A stretch of DNA of 64,000 nt from positions 2,232,001 through 2,296,000 of the forward strand of contig NZ_CP012678.1 of NCBI RefSeq assembly GCF_001298525.1, written 5' to 3'. Each line of letters starts with the position of its first letter. The stretch's first letter is position 1. Both the position numbers and the translations under genes were made by a program. Origin of the DNA: Psychrobacter urativorans (lineage in GTDB: Bacteria > Pseudomonadota > Gammaproteobacteria > Pseudomonadales > Moraxellaceae). Shown here piece after piece: positions 8,338 through 20,875 of this stretch. A model generated the notes under the pieces. That model was not told where the DNA came from, did no database searches, and was given only the letters and a program-made list of their open reading frames with translations.

Positions 8338-10536
8338 ATGAGCCAGGCTTCTCACGCTAATCGTATCCAAAAAGGCATTCTTGCTATCGATCCATTGATG
8401 TATGACTTTATTGAAAATGAAGTCCTGCCAACGGTCGGCGTCGATTCGGAGAGTTATTGGGCGGGTTTTGAGAAGGTCGTCAAGGAATTAACACCACGCA
8501 ATAAGGCGCTACTGGCAACTCGTGCTGAACTACAAGCCAAGATTGATCAGTGGCATCTAGACCATCCTGCCAAAAACGGTGAAATTGATTATCCTGTTTA
8601 TAAGCAGTTCTTAAAAGATATCGGTTATTTGCTAGCAGAAGGTGATGAATTTTCGGTGACTACTGAAAATGTCGATAAAGAAATTACGGATATTGCAGGA
8701 CCGCAGCTTGTCGTACCGGTAAAGAATGCTCGCTATGCGCTAAATGCCACGAACGCACGTTGGGGCAGTCTGTATGATGCGCTGTATGGTACGGATGTTA
8801 TTAGTGAAGACAATGGTCAAGAGACCACACGCGCTTATAATCCAAAACGCGGTGCAGCAGTTGTCGCCTATGCTAAAAATTTCTTAGATGAACATTTTAC
8901 GCTAGCCACAGGTTCTTATAATGATGTGACTGGTTTTGCCGTGATTGACGGTAAACTTGTTCTGACTCAAGGCAGTAGCACTACCACGCTACAAGATCCT
9001 AGCAAGCTTGTTGGTTATGTTGGCGAAGCAAATAGCCTAACCGGTATCTTGTTAAAGAATAATAATTTGCACGTTGAGATTCAGATTGATGCCAACAATC
9101 CTATTGGTAAAGACGATCCTGCATTTATTAAAGACGTGTTGCTTGAGTCTGCTATCAGTGTGATTCAGGATTGTGAAGATTCCGTTGCGGCGGTCGATGC
9201 TGATGGTAAAGTTGCCGTGTATCGCAACTGGCTTGGTCTTATGAATGGCAATTTGGCAGAAAGCTTCGAAAAAGATGGCAAAGTACAAACTCGTAAACAA
9301 AATCCAGATCGAGAATATACGACACCAGAGGGCGGTCAACTAATCTTGCCAGGTCGTGCATTATTGCTGATTCGTAACGTGGGTCATTTGATGCAAAATC
9401 CGTCTATCCTCGTTGACTTAGGGGATGGTCAAGAAGAGGTTTTTGAAGGCATTATGGATGCCTTAATCACGCCACTCATGTCCTTAAACGACATCAAAGG
9501 TAAGACTAAGTTATCAAACTCGCGTACCGGATCTATGTATATCGTTAAGCCAAAAATGCATAGTCCTGATGAAGTTAAATTTGCTAATGATTTATTTGCC
9601 GCATCCGAAGATATTTTAGATATACCGCGTTATACCCTTAAGATGGGCATTATGGATGAAGAACGCCGGATGACGGTGAATCTAAAAGAAGCCATTCGCC
9701 AAGCCAAAGAGCGCGTTATCTTTATTAACACCGGATTTTTAGATCGTACCGGTGATGAGATGCACACCAGTATGAATGCAGGACCATTCGTACGTAAAAT
9801 TAAAATGAAAGAGCAAGTATGGCTACCGGCTTATGAACAGTGGAACGTAGACATTGGATTAGAGACGGGTTTGCAAGGTCATGCGCAAATTGGTAAAGGC
9901 ATGTGGGCGCGTCCTGATGACATGAAAGAGATGATGGAGCAAAAAATTGCCCATCCACAAGCAGGTGCTAATACAGCATGGGTACCGTCACCAACGGGTG
10001 CGACCCTGCATAGTATTCATTATCATATGGTCAATGTCGCTGAAGTCCAAAGTAGCTTAAAATCACGTAAACGCGCCAACATAGATGATATCTTGACCAT
10101 TCCATTGGCTAAAGACACTGCGTGGACTATCGAAGAGGCACAAACAGAGCTTGAAAATAATGCGCAAGGTATCTTAGGTTATGTCGTACGCTGGGTAGAC
10201 CAAGGCATTGGTTGCTCAAAAGTACCTGACGTTCATGATGTGGGTCTGATGGAAGATAGGGCGACTTTGCGTATCTCAAGTCAGCATATAGCCAACTGGC
10301 TGCTACATGGTATCGTCACTGAAGAACAGGTCATGGAAGTCATGAAACGCATGGCAAAAGTCGTCGATGAGCAAAATGCCAATGATCCTTGCTATAAGCC
10401 AATGGCGCCCAATTTTGAACACTCTATCGCTTTTAAAGCGTCTTGTGATTTGATCTTCAAAGGTCGTGAGCAGCCAAGTGGCTATACTGAGCCTCTACTA
10501 CACCACGCCCGTCGCGCGTTAAAAGGCAGCTTATAA
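8338..10536 (+). CDS. glcB: malate synthase G
   Basis: This enzyme condenses glyoxylate with acetyl-CoA to malate, the second step of the glyoxylate shunt. It is 732 residues, the size of isoform G rather than the ~530-residue isoform A. Family stretches include [34 protein letters not shown] with the metal and glyoxylate acidic residues, [27 protein letters not shown], and the C-terminal [20 protein letters not shown] with the catalytic Asp. ATAAGGACACC precedes the ATG. The partner isocitrate lyase is at 32811-34397, not adjacent. Confidence 0.97.
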   Translation: MSQASHANRIQKGILAIDPLMYDFIENEVLPTVGVDSESYWAGFEKVVKELTPRNKALLATRAELQAKIDQWHLDHPAKNGEIDYPVYKQFLKDIGYLLAEGDEFSVTTENVDKEITDIAGPQLVVPVKNARYALNATNARWGSLYDALYGTDVISEDNGQETTRAYNPKRGAAVVAYAKNFLDEHFTLATGSYNDVTGFAVIDGKLVLTQGSSTTTLQDPSKLVGYVGEANSLTGILLKNNNLHVEIQIDANNPIGKDDPAFIKDVLLESAISVIQDCEDSVAAVDADGKVAVYRNWLGLMNGNLAESFEKDGKVQTRKQNPDREYTTPEGGQLILPGRALLLIRNVGHLMQNPSILVDLGDGQEEVFEGIMDALITPLMSLNDIKGKTKLSNSRTGSMYIVKPKMHSPDEVKFANDLFAASEDILDIPRYTLKMGIMDEERRMTVNLKEAIRQAKERVIFINTGFLDRTGDEMHTSMNAGPFVRKIKMKEQVWLPAYEQWNVDIGLETGLQGHAQIGKGMWARPDDMKEMMEQKIAHPQAGANTAWVPSPTGATLHSIHYHMVNVAEVQSSLKSRKRANIDDILTIPLAKDTAWTIEEAQTELENNAQGILGYVVRWVDQGIGCSKVPDVHDVGLMEDRATLRISSQHIANWLLHGIVTEEQVMEVMKRMAKVVDEQNANDPCYKPMAPNFEHSIAFKASCDLIFKGREQPSGYTEPLLHHARRALKGSL

Positions 10537-10603
10537 GTTGGGCTAGCACCTGATTTTGGTATCTTAATTTCTAGCGCGTTTCATCATTTTGGAAGGCGCT
10601 TAG

Positions 10604-10640
10604 CACCACTATTTGCTCGCGTGAGTAGGGGTGTTTTTTT
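10604..10640 (+). terminator. probable terminator after glcB
   Basis: CACC...GGTG flanks an inner CTC/GAG pairing with some mismatch, directly followed by TTTTTTT (10634-10640). Confidence 0.5.
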
Positions 10641-10726
10641 GTGGATTTTTTATGGTAAAGAGCATATCGGTAGATGATTATTATTCGTATTTTTACAAAA
10701 ATATCTGAAGTATAACGCTAAAAAAA

Positions 10727-10767
10727 ATGTTGCAAATTATGTCAAAGTTGTTATGCTTGTAACCGAA
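10727..10767 (+). promoter_or_regulatory. porin promoter block, copy 1
   Basis: Bases 10727-10754 are identical to 13283-13310 in front of the second porin (28/28), and similarity continues through CTTGT..CCGAAGTA. Inside lie a -35-like TTGCAA (10730-10735) and a -10-like TATGCT (10752-10757) 16 nt apart. The block sits about 270 nt before the ATG, which implies a long leader. Confidence 0.65.
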
Positions 10768-11022
10768 GTATGAGTTTGGTAACGTATGTTACACAGTAAA
10801 GCGCTAAGAGCTTAAGTTTACATAATAGTTACATTAGTAGTATGAGTTATGTAAGTTAAAGTTTTTTCATCTTACGGTAATAGAACTTCGCCACACTTGT
10901 TTCTGACTCATTGCGGTAGCCAGTTACACATTATATCTTTGAGGATTTGTGACGATACCATTTGGGGTTCTGGCTTAAATGACAGCGCCCCATTACTAAA
11001 ATTGTAAAGTGGAGATATCCCC

Positions 11023-12090
11023 ATGAAAAAATTACTTCTAGCTTCAGCAATAGCTGCTCTATCTGTATCTGCAGCCAACGCAGCACCAACTGTTTACGGT
11101 AAAGCATTTTTAGCTGCTGACTACGTCAATGCTGACTTTGACTCATCTACTTTGGCTGCCAGTAATGTCAGTGAAGATACGCTAGAAATCAACTCTCATT
11201 CTTCACGTATTGGCTTCAAAGGCTCTGAAGCGATGACGGCTAATACCGATGTTATTTATCGTTTAGAGTATGGCACAAGTATTGACGGTGATAAGGCTAC
11301 TTTCTCTAACCGTGATACGTATCTTGGTTTGGCTAACAAGCAGTTCGGTGAGTTCCGTGTTGGTAAAAACCAATCTAGCCTAGACAGAATTAACAACGTT
11401 GTTGTGAACGAAGGCTATTGGGATAACATGGGTAATAACTCCATGGAAAGCCAAACTGTTAATGCATTGAATATGGCTGACAGTAAGCGTATCAACAGCT
11501 CAGTGATCTGGACTGCACCAAAATACCAAAACTTGCCATTAGAGCTTTCTGCAATGTACAGCTCTGACGATCAAAACAGTAATGATAATGCAGGCTTTGG
11601 TGTTGCATTGATGTTTGATCAAGGTACAGGCTACACTGCTGGTTTGGCTTATGATAAAGACCAAAATATTAACGGTGATATCATTCGCGGTACCGCTACT
11701 GTTGATTTAGGCAGATATGTAGCAGCTCCTGTAACCTTAGGTGCGCTATATCAAGTAGCTGATTATGATGATCGTAATAATTCTGCTAAAGAGAAAGGTC
11801 TAGTAGTTAGCGCTAATATGGGTCTATCAAACTTTGCTCATCCAGCGTCTATCTATGCTCAGTACAACAACACTAAAAACCTAAATGGTTTCGACGATGC
11901 TAAATCTAATCAAATCGTTGTTGGTGGCAAATATAAGTTTAAAGACAACATTATTGCTCATGCCTATGCTGGTGTAAATAAAGCGGATAATATCGGTCTT
12001 ACTTATGTAGATGTAGATGATAAAAAGACTCTTGTTAACGGCGATGCTAAAGTTGTGGTCGTTGGTACTGGTCTAGAATACAAATTCTAA
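11023..12090 (+). CDS. outer-membrane porin (first of two paralogues)
   Basis: This is a general-type Gram-negative porin of 355 residues. The signal peptide MKKLLLASAIAALSVSAANA is cut at ~20/21. The mature part has alternating beta-strand character (YGKAFLAADYV, INSHSSRIGFKGSEAM, VIYRLEYGTS, DTYLGLANKQFGEFRVGK), and it ends in LEYKF with the C-terminal Phe used by the BAM machinery. Extracellular loops are Asp/Asn-rich. The ATG follows GTGGAGA. It is paralogous to 13576-14751 over the whole length, including the 5' leader, and is closed by a strong terminator. The substrate is not predictable. Confidence 0.93.
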   Translation: MKKLLLASAIAALSVSAANAAPTVYGKAFLAADYVNADFDSSTLAASNVSEDTLEINSHSSRIGFKGSEAMTANTDVIYRLEYGTSIDGDKATFSNRDTYLGLANKQFGEFRVGKNQSSLDRINNVVVNEGYWDNMGNNSMESQTVNALNMADSKRINSSVIWTAPKYQNLPLELSAMYSSDDQNSNDNAGFGVALMFDQGTGYTAGLAYDKDQNINGDIIRGTATVDLGRYVAAPVTLGALYQVADYDDRNNSAKEKGLVVSANMGLSNFAHPASIYAQYNNTKNLNGFDDAKSNQIVVGGKYKFKDNIIAHAYAGVNKADNIGLTYVDVDDKKTLVNGDAKVVVVGTGLEYKF

Positions 12091-12130
12091 ACGGCTTGTA
12101 AGTTACTTGCTTGACATACAGTAAGCATAT

Positions 12131-12167
12131 AAAAAAAGACCTATCAAAATTGATAGGTCTTTTTTTG
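12131..12167 (+). terminator. terminator after the first porin
   Basis: AGACCTATCAA / TTGATAGGTCT flanked by A7 and T7; works in both directions. Confidence 0.95.
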
Positions 12168-12314
12168 TGTCTCTTTACATTTTCTTAACGACTTTGGTGT
12201 CATTATATTAGAGCTAAGATAAGGTGGTTTTTTAGTATAAAAACTGCTTATAAGGGAAATAAATTTATTACTTAGAATTATGACGTCAAAATAATAAATG
12301 AGAGAGGTCTAAAA

Positions 12315-13097
12315 ATGGACAAACACATTTCAGATGATTACATGGATAATGTCAAGCAAGCATTAGTAAAAGTACCCGAGGTCACCTTATTATTTTGGAT
12401 CATTAAAGTGGCTGCGACTACTTTAGGCGAAACGGCTGGTGATTCTCTATCCATGTCGCTTAACTTGGGATATATCGTCAGTACCGCAATATTCGCGGTC
12501 ATATTTGCCGTCGCAGTGGCGACACAAATCAAAGAAAAAGGGTTTAATAAGTGGCTTTATTGGCTGACGATTATTGCTACGACTACGCTAGGGACAACGA
12601 TTGCAGATTTTGTTGATCGATCATTAGGTATTGGCTATGCAGGTGGGTCAGCATTATTATTCGCCATGTTGATACTATGTTTATTCGTTTGGCGCAAAAC
12701 GATGGGCAGTATCAGCGTTGATAGTATTGTCTCACCCAAGGCGGAAATATTTTACTGGACAACGATTATGTTTTCGCAAACGTTGGGTACAGCACTTGGA
12801 GATTGGGTAGCCGATACGAAAGGCATGGGGTATACCATGAGCGCCATTATATTTGGTAGCTTATTAGCGATCATCGCAGCGGCACATTTTTGGACTAATA
12901 TTTCGAAAACTATATTATTTTGGGCAGCGTTCATTCTCACTAGACCATTAGGCGCAGTGTTAGGGGATTTTTTAGATAAACCTGTTGATCATGGCGGGCT
13001 TGCATTGAGCCGATTTGGTGCATCAGCGGCATTGCTCGTGTTTATAGTTGTCTGTTTATTGGTGTTTAAGCAAAGAGCCAGTGCTAAGTCTCATTAG
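12315..13097 (+). CDS. DUF347-repeat membrane protein (COG4705 type)
   Basis: This is an integral inner-membrane protein of 260 residues made of four copies of one unit. Each unit starts with an aromatic pair, then a TxLGxxxGD/AD motif and a G-Y/G helix: FWIIKVAATTLGETAGD, YWLTIIATTTLGTTIAD, YWTTIMFSQTLGTALGD and FWAAFILTRPLGAVLGD. This matches the repeat of unknown function DUF347; about eight membrane helices are expected. The conserved Asp in each repeat within the membrane suggests ion handling, which is inference. GAGAGAGG precedes the ATG. It lies between two paralogous porins but has its own terminator. Confidence 0.85.
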   Translation: MDKHISDDYMDNVKQALVKVPEVTLLFWIIKVAATTLGETAGDSLSMSLNLGYIVSTAIFAVIFAVAVATQIKEKGFNKWLYWLTIIATTTLGTTIADFVDRSLGIGYAGGSALLFAMLILCLFVWRKTMGSISVDSIVSPKAEIFYWTTIMFSQTLGTALGDWVADTKGMGYTMSAIIFGSLLAIIAAAHFWTNISKTILFWAAFILTRPLGAVLGDFLDKPVDHGGLALSRFGASAALLVFIVVCLLVFKQRASAKSH

Positions 13098-13128
13098 AGG
13101 TAAAGCGGTTTAGAATATAATTTAGCTA

Positions 13129-13170
13129 TATAAAGCAATAGCCCACAGACAGTGAGCTATTGCTTTATTA
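13129..13170 (+). terminator. terminator after the DUF347 gene
   Basis: TAAAGCAATAGC (13131-13142) pairs with GCTATTGCTTTA, with a short loop and a modest U-tail. Confidence 0.75.
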
Positions 13171-13282
13171 GTTTGCAGCCACGTATCTTTATTTTTCGTT
13201 CTTAATATCATATCTCATTCAATAACGGCGGCAAGCGTGCTCTTTTACTGGTGTACAAGCGCGTGGTTATTATTTAATGAAT

Positions 13283-13323
13283 ATGTTGCAAATTATGTCA
13301 AAGTTGTTATTCTTGTCGCCGAA
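13283..13323 (+). promoter_or_regulatory. porin promoter block, copy 2
   Basis: This is the 28-nt twin of 10727-10754, with TTGCAA (13286-13291) and TATTCT (13308-13313). It is 266 nt before the second porin ATG, against 269 for the first. The whole leader between block and ATG remains alignable with the first copy, ending in GAGATAT-CCC-ATG in both. Confidence 0.65.
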
Positions 13324-13575
13324 GTACAGTTTTGGCAATGATTGTTACGCTTGAACGCTTTAAAGTCGTAAATTTATATGATCGTTATATTTATAGTTTT
13401 ACTTATGTAAGTAATATAGTTCCCTTTCATCGTAATACTCTCCTGTCACACTTACTTCTGACTAATCTCAGTGATCGTTTATACCTGACACTTGCGGATA
13501 TTAGTGGCGATAGCATTGTGGGTTTTTGCTTCTAAAAGCAGCCCATGATTAAATTTTTAAAATTGAGATATTCCC

Positions 13576-14751
13576 ATGAAAAAACTATTATTAACGTCAG
13601 CAGTTGCTGTTTTATCTATATCTACTGCGCAAGCTAAGCCAGAAATCTATGGCAAGATATTTATGTCTGCTGATTATGTTAATTCTGATGCAGATGTTAA
13701 GACGCTGCTCAATGCCAATGAGCGCGCAGAAGCTTTAACAGATTATAATGAGAAGGGAGTAGAGATTAACTCACATTCTTCACGTTTGGGCATTAAAGGC
13801 TCTGAGGCAATAACGGCCAATACGGACGTTGTTTATAAGTTGGAATATGGTACTAGTGTCGATGGTGATGACCAATCCTTTAAAAGCCGTGATACGTATT
13901 TAGGTGTGGCGAACAAAAAGCTCGGCGAATTCCGCGTTGGTCGTAACTCATCAGTGCTTGGTTATGTGAATAACGTCAGCTTAACCGAAGGTTACTGGGA
14001 TAACCTAGGCGATAGTAAGCTGAAAAGCGAAAATGAAGTTCGCGCGCTAAATATGCTGGATGATTCACGTCAAAATAATTCAATTGTTTGGATTGCGCCT
14101 AAGTATAAAGATTTACCACTAGAGCTAGCGCTACAGTATGCGGCTGACGAAAAGTTCGAAGACAGTAGTAATGGCTTTGGTGCGTCACTAATGTTTGATC
14201 AAGGCACTGGCTTTACTGCCGGTATTGCCTATAGTAAAGACATGGATATGGATGATGATATCAATCTGCTAAATCCAACAGATCCAAAGAAAAAAAATAA
14301 AGTAAATTATGGTGGTGATGTTATCCGTGCTACGGCAAGCGCTGATTTGAGTAAGTATATCGCGGCACCGCTCACAATGGGTGTCATGTATCAGCAAGCG
14401 GATTATGACTTTGTTGGTTCTAAAAAAGAAAAAGGTCTAGTAGTTAGTGGCGAAATGGGTCTGACAAATTTTACCAAGCCTGCTTCAGTTTATATGCAAT
14501 ATAATAAGACGGATAATCTAAACGGTTTTAGTGATTCTAACTCTGACCAAATCGTTCTGGGTGGTAAATACAAGTTTAAGAAAAACGTCATTGCTCATGC
14601 TTATGTCGGTAAAAACTCAGCAGATTATGTAGCGGTTGGAAAAGTAAACAAAATTAACGGCGCAGGTAAAGAGAAGTTCGAGCGTTACGATGTTATCAGC
14701 TCCGATATTAATGTCTTTGCAGTGGGCGGTGGTTTAGAATATAAGTTCTAA
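13576..14751 (+). CDS. outer-membrane porin (second paralogue)
   Basis: The porin has 391 residues with signal peptide MKKLLLTSAVAVLSISTAQA, cut after residue 20. It aligns with the upstream porin throughout: EINSHSSRLGIKGSEAI, VVYKLEYGTSVDGD, DTYLGVANKKLGEFRVG, SLMFDQGTGFTAGIAY, and the C-terminal LEYKF. It is longer by loop insertions, notably a Lys/Asn/Pro-rich one (NPTDPKKKNKVNYGG) where the first porin has none. Differing loops with conserved strands are typical of diversifying outer-membrane paralogues. The ATG follows TTGAGAT. Confidence 0.92.
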   Translation: MKKLLLTSAVAVLSISTAQAKPEIYGKIFMSADYVNSDADVKTLLNANERAEALTDYNEKGVEINSHSSRLGIKGSEAITANTDVVYKLEYGTSVDGDDQSFKSRDTYLGVANKKLGEFRVGRNSSVLGYVNNVSLTEGYWDNLGDSKLKSENEVRALNMLDDSRQNNSIVWIAPKYKDLPLELALQYAADEKFEDSSNGFGASLMFDQGTGFTAGIAYSKDMDMDDDINLLNPTDPKKKNKVNYGGDVIRATASADLSKYIAAPLTMGVMYQQADYDFVGSKKEKGLVVSGEMGLTNFTKPASVYMQYNKTDNLNGFSDSNSDQIVLGGKYKFKKNVIAHAYVGKNSADYVAVGKVNKINGAGKEKFERYDVISSDINVFAVGGGLEYKF

Positions 14752-14792
14752 ATTCACTCTACACTTGTTAAGGTTATTAGTAATGTCGTGAT

Positions 14793-14824
14793 AAAAAACT
14801 CATCCTTTGTGGTGAGTTTTTTAT
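14793..14824 (+). terminator. terminator after the second porin
   Basis: AAAAACTCA / TGAGTTTTT with a TCCTTTGTGG-type loop, followed by T-rich sequence. Confidence 0.88.
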
Positions 14825-14956
14825 TATCACCTTTTAAAGGGTGGCAACGATAGGTTAGATAGACATTAAAATTTAAGAGTTTGAAAGAGTTTGTGCTTTT
14901 GCCCTATATTTTGTGGCGTATTTTTAGTAAAATCCTTCTTTACCAATTACCGATAG

Positions 14957-16597
<1,641 letters not shown>

Positions 16598-16638
16598 TGT
16601 TGAGTTATTAACGGCTTAAAGCTAAACGTTACGTTACG

Positions 16639-16675
16639 ATAAAAAGACCAGTCTGCGGATTGGTCTTTTTTTATC
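16639..16675 (+). terminator. terminator after pyrG
   Basis: AAAAAGACCAGTC pairs with GATTGGTCTTTTT around TGCG, followed by T-rich sequence. Confidence 0.93.
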
Positions 16676-16788
16676 TTTCATTTCTTAAATTATTTAAACA
16701 ATGATAACGTGATTATTGCTTAGTTACGTGGAGGCACTTTTTTTAAGTCTGCTATCAGTTACAATAGACGGAAGACAATTGATAATAA

Positions 16789-17685
<897 letters not shown>

Positions 17686-17709
17686 TTATCTAAATAAAAG
17701 GAGAAGCTC

Positions 17710-17961
17710 ATGGCGATTCAAATTGCACAAGTAAGTATCGACTATATTGATGATGCAGAGGGTCTCGACAGCTTAATGGTGGCTTTAAAGAATATTCATG
17801 GCGTGACAGCCATTGATCTTGATGCTGCTAGGAACATTGCTACCGTACGCTATGAGGATACCGAAACCAGTATTCATGCATTTACCGCTGCAATTAGTAT
17901 GGTGGATTATGTGACTCAGCCGTTTCCTATTGACTCTCCACAGAACCCACATCATCACTAG
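17710..17961 (+). CDS. small HMA-like protein without metal-binding Cys
   Basis: This 83-residue protein has the beta-alpha-beta-beta-alpha-beta pattern of a heavy-metal-associated domain (IAQVSIDYI, LDSLMVALKNIHGV, TAIDLDAARNIATVRYED, IHAFTAAISMVDYVTQ), but the MxCxxC site is absent and the chain ends PHHH. AAGGAGAAG precedes the ATG. It is 24 nt after kdsA and 47 nt before a true CxxC chaperone. It may be a diverged chaperone or regulator; the C-terminal His cluster could still hold a metal. The fold call comes from the pattern only. Confidence 0.62.
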   Translation: MAIQIAQVSIDYIDDAEGLDSLMVALKNIHGVTAIDLDAARNIATVRYEDTETSIHAFTAAISMVDYVTQPFPIDSPQNPHHH

Positions 17962-18008
17962 ACGTTTATAAATAAGAAATCAAATCTGATAGTAATAAGG
18001 AGTTTAAG

Positions 18009-18233
18009 ATGGCAGAACAAACGCGTATCATTAAAATTGATGGCATGACTTGTGGCGGCTGCGTGGCAAGTGTACATACTGCCACTGCTGGTATTGACGG
18101 TCTAACGACGATTAGTATCGAGCTTGCTGATAATCAAGCCACCGTCACTTTTGATGATAGCTTAACCAGTGCTGAAGACATTGCTGCGGCAATTGAGGAT
18201 GCAGGTTTCGATGCAATAGTAGTTAATTCGTAA
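18009..18233 (+). CDS. copper chaperone (HMA domain)
   Basis: A single HMA domain of 74 residues. KIDGMTCGGCVASVHTAT holds the Cu(I)-binding CxxC, and the rest follows the ferredoxin-like fold to IAAAIEDAGFDAIV. Such Atx1/CopZ-type proteins carry cytosolic Cu(I) to P-type ATPases, and CopA lies 281 nt downstream. AAGGAGTTTAAG precedes the ATG. A strong terminator separates it from copA, so the two are probably transcribed apart. Confidence 0.9.
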   Translation: MAEQTRIIKIDGMTCGGCVASVHTATAGIDGLTTISIELADNQATVTFDDSLTSAEDIAAAIEDAGFDAIVVNS

Positions 18234-18251
18234 ACTGCGAATATTTATCAT

Positions 18252-18278
18252 AAAACCAGCTTCTGAAGCTGGTTTTTT
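18252..18278 (+). terminator. terminator after the copper chaperone gene
   Basis: AAAACCAGCTTC / GAAGCTGGTTTT with almost no loop, followed by TT. Confidence 0.92.
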
Positions 18279-18514
18279 AATTAGTTATTTTTGCAATGAT
18301 GAGCATAGCGGCATATCAGCTGATAGCAGCTCATAACCAATTACGATTGGATATGTTTTTTAGTATAATATGAGCGGTTTAAAAAATCCCACTTGAAAAT
18401 TTAGCCAGCAGTCTAATATCTAATGTCCACTGAATACTTTAATGCAGTAGCGCTTTAATATATCGCTTCTCTATTTGTTTTTAATTTTTGTAATTGCCAT
18501 AACGAGTTTTCTCT

Positions 18515-20875
18515 ATGAATGATTCCATCCGCACTGACCCTGACCAGTCCTACCAATTAGAGACTGATATCCAAGCTGATAGTCAATTGCCGCCGCAACG
18601 GGCGCATTTGCAGTTGGCGATTGAGGGCATGACTTGTCAAGCGTGTGCGTCGCGAATCGAAAAGGTACTGAATAAAAAGCCTGCTATTTATGAGGTCAGT
18701 GTGAACTTTGCTGGTGAGACAGCAAACGTAGACTACGACCCAACGCAGACAACTGCTATAGAAATTACAGAATGGGTGAATAAAACAGGCTTTGTCGCGA
18801 ATGTCCAGGGCACTGAAGCGTTGTTTGTTCAAAAGGATGAAGATACGGTGCATCGTCTGTCGTGGCGACTGATTGCGCTTTGGGTATGTTTAGTACCTTT
18901 TCTAGTTGGTATGGTAGGCATGGTGGCGGGTTTTGGTATGGCGTTGATGCCGCCGGTGTGGATACAGTTTGTTTTAGCAACGATTGTTCAATTTGGCTTG
19001 GCATTACCATTTTATAAAAGCGCGTGGGCATCTATCAAAGGTGGCTTGGCAAATATGGATGTGCTGGTTGTCCTTGGTACGGTCACCATTTGGGCATATT
19101 CAACCTATATTTGGCTGACGCATGGCGACAGTAGCATGGGCAATATGTTGCAGGACGCCGCGCAGCATGGCGCTGAGGTGTATTTTGAAGCAGGGGTAAT
19201 GGTCATTACCTTTGTGCGTACAGGCAAGTATTTAGAGGAGCGTACCAAAAAGCATAGCTTAAACAGTATCGACTTATTATTGTCTTTAACACCAGATACG
19301 GTCGAGCAACAGCAGCCGAATGGTGATTTTCACAATGTAGCACTGACTGATGTGCAAGTGGGTGATATCTTACGTGCCAAACATGGCAGTCGCGTTGCCA
19401 CAGACGGTATCGTCATTGATGGTTCAGGCTATTGTATAGAAAGCCATTTGACTGGCGAATCAGTGCCACTCAAAAAACAAGAGGGCAGTCAGCTGCTGGC
19501 AGGAGCATTGGTCGAAAATGGCAGTTTACTGTACCGTGTACGTGCCAAAGGTCGGGATACTCAGCTTGGTGATATGGTACAAGCGCTCAACGATGCTCAA
19601 GGATCTAAAGCGAAGCTGGCGCGTCTTGCTGATAAAGTCACCGCGATTTTTGTGCCAGTCGTGGTTACGATTGCATTGGTTACTTTTGGCTTAACGTGGT
19701 GGTTAACCGGTATGGTTGACACTGCGTTGATGCATGCGGTGTCCGTGTTGGTTATTGCTTGCCCATGTGCCCTTGGTTTAGCAACGCCAGCCGCTATTAT
19801 GGCGGGTATGGGCGTGGCTGCACGACATGGTATTTGGTTTAAAGACGCGCAAAGTTTAGAGGCGGCAGGCGATATCGATACCGTCGTGTTAGATAAAACG
19901 GGCACGCTCACGATTGGTAAACCAACCATCGTAGGTCAGGTGATGGTGGACAGTTCAATCGCAGTCAATGAGGTGCTGCAACTGGCTGCTAGTGTTGAAG
20001 TACATGCCAGTCACCCTTTAGCAACTGCATTGGTCAATGCAGCAAAACAACGTCATTTATCATTATTACCGGTCACTCATATCAGTGTAATTAAAGGCGC
20101 TGGTATTCAAGCAACTATTGATGGTCTTGGTATTATAAAAGTAGGTAGTGCAGAATTTGCTAATTTGAACTTACCAAAATTAATGCCTAAAGTGTGGCAA
20201 ATTGCCAGTACGGTGGCGGTAAGTATTAATGATGAGCCGTTGGGCGCTTTTGCCTTAGCGGATGATTTAAAAGCCGATACCCCGCAAGCGATTAAGACAC
20301 TACAAGATGCTGGTATTAATGTTATTTTGATGAGTGGTGATAAGCAGTCAGTCGTTGATCATGTTGCTGCACAATTGGGCATTCAAGCCGCCTATGGCAA
20401 CATGAGCCCGCGTGATAAAGCCACACGCATTGCCAAATTACAAACTGCAGGTCATAAAGTAGCCATGGCAGGCGATGGCGTGAATGATGCGCCAGCGATG
20501 GCAACAGCAGATGCCAGCTTTGCGATGTTCGAAGGCACAGATGTCGCGCAGCATAGCGCCTCAGCAAGATTAATGGGCGAGTCACTCATGCATATAGATG
20601 CCGCCCAAAAAATCGCCCAAGCGACCGTACGCAATATCAAACAAAACCTATTTTTTGCCTTTATTTATAACTGTCTGGGTATTCCGCTGGCAGCGTTTGG
20701 CTTTTTAAACCCAATGATTGCCGCAGCAGCAATGGCGCTAAGTTCCATCTCTGTATTAATGAATGCGTTGCGCTTAACCCAATTTACCACTAAAGTTGAA
20801 GGTCATGATGCTCAAGCGATAACTGAAGCGATGACTGAAACTATGGCTGCATCTGATACTCATAAACAAGCATAA
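18515..20875 (+). CDS. copA: Cu(I)-exporting P-type ATPase
   Basis: The protein is a 786-residue P1B-type ATPase that pumps Cu(I) from the cytosol. It has one N-terminal HMA domain (IEGMTCQACASRI, Cys41/Cys44), eight predicted helices, the actuator loop HLTGESVPLKK, the membrane CPC at 416-418, the phosphorylated Asp460 in DKTGTLT, HASHPLA in the nucleotide domain and GDGVNDAPAM. The last helices carry YNCLGIP and MALSS, the signature of Cu(I) rather than Zn or Cd pumps. The start has only a weak ribosome site. No cue-type regulator gene is nearby. Confidence 0.95.
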   Translation: MNDSIRTDPDQSYQLETDIQADSQLPPQRAHLQLAIEGMTCQACASRIEKVLNKKPAIYEVSVNFAGETANVDYDPTQTTAIEITEWVNKTGFVANVQGTEALFVQKDEDTVHRLSWRLIALWVCLVPFLVGMVGMVAGFGMALMPPVWIQFVLATIVQFGLALPFYKSAWASIKGGLANMDVLVVLGTVTIWAYSTYIWLTHGDSSMGNMLQDAAQHGAEVYFEAGVMVITFVRTGKYLEERTKKHSLNSIDLLLSLTPDTVEQQQPNGDFHNVALTDVQVGDILRAKHGSRVATDGIVIDGSGYCIESHLTGESVPLKKQEGSQLLAGALVENGSLLYRVRAKGRDTQLGDMVQALNDAQGSKAKLARLADKVTAIFVPVVVTIALVTFGLTWWLTGMVDTALMHAVSVLVIACPCALGLATPAAIMAGMGVAARHGIWFKDAQSLEAAGDIDTVVLDKTGTLTIGKPTIVGQVMVDSSIAVNEVLQLAASVEVHASHPLATALVNAAKQRHLSLLPVTHISVIKGAGIQATIDGLGIIKVGSAEFANLNLPKLMPKVWQIASTVAVSINDEPLGAFALADDLKADTPQAIKTLQDAGINVILMSGDKQSVVDHVAAQLGIQAAYGNMSPRDKATRIAKLQTAGHKVAMAGDGVNDAPAMATADASFAMFEGTDVAQHSASARLMGESLMHIDAAQKIAQATVRNIKQNLFFAFIYNCLGIPLAAFGFLNPMIAAAAMALSSISVLMNALRLTQFTTKVEGHDAQAITEAMTETMAASDTHKQA

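Noticed and set aside
13332..13535. A 67-codon open frame in front of the second porin.
   Set aside because: It lies wholly within the conserved porin leader, has no ribosome site, and the matching frame is not kept in the first porin leader.
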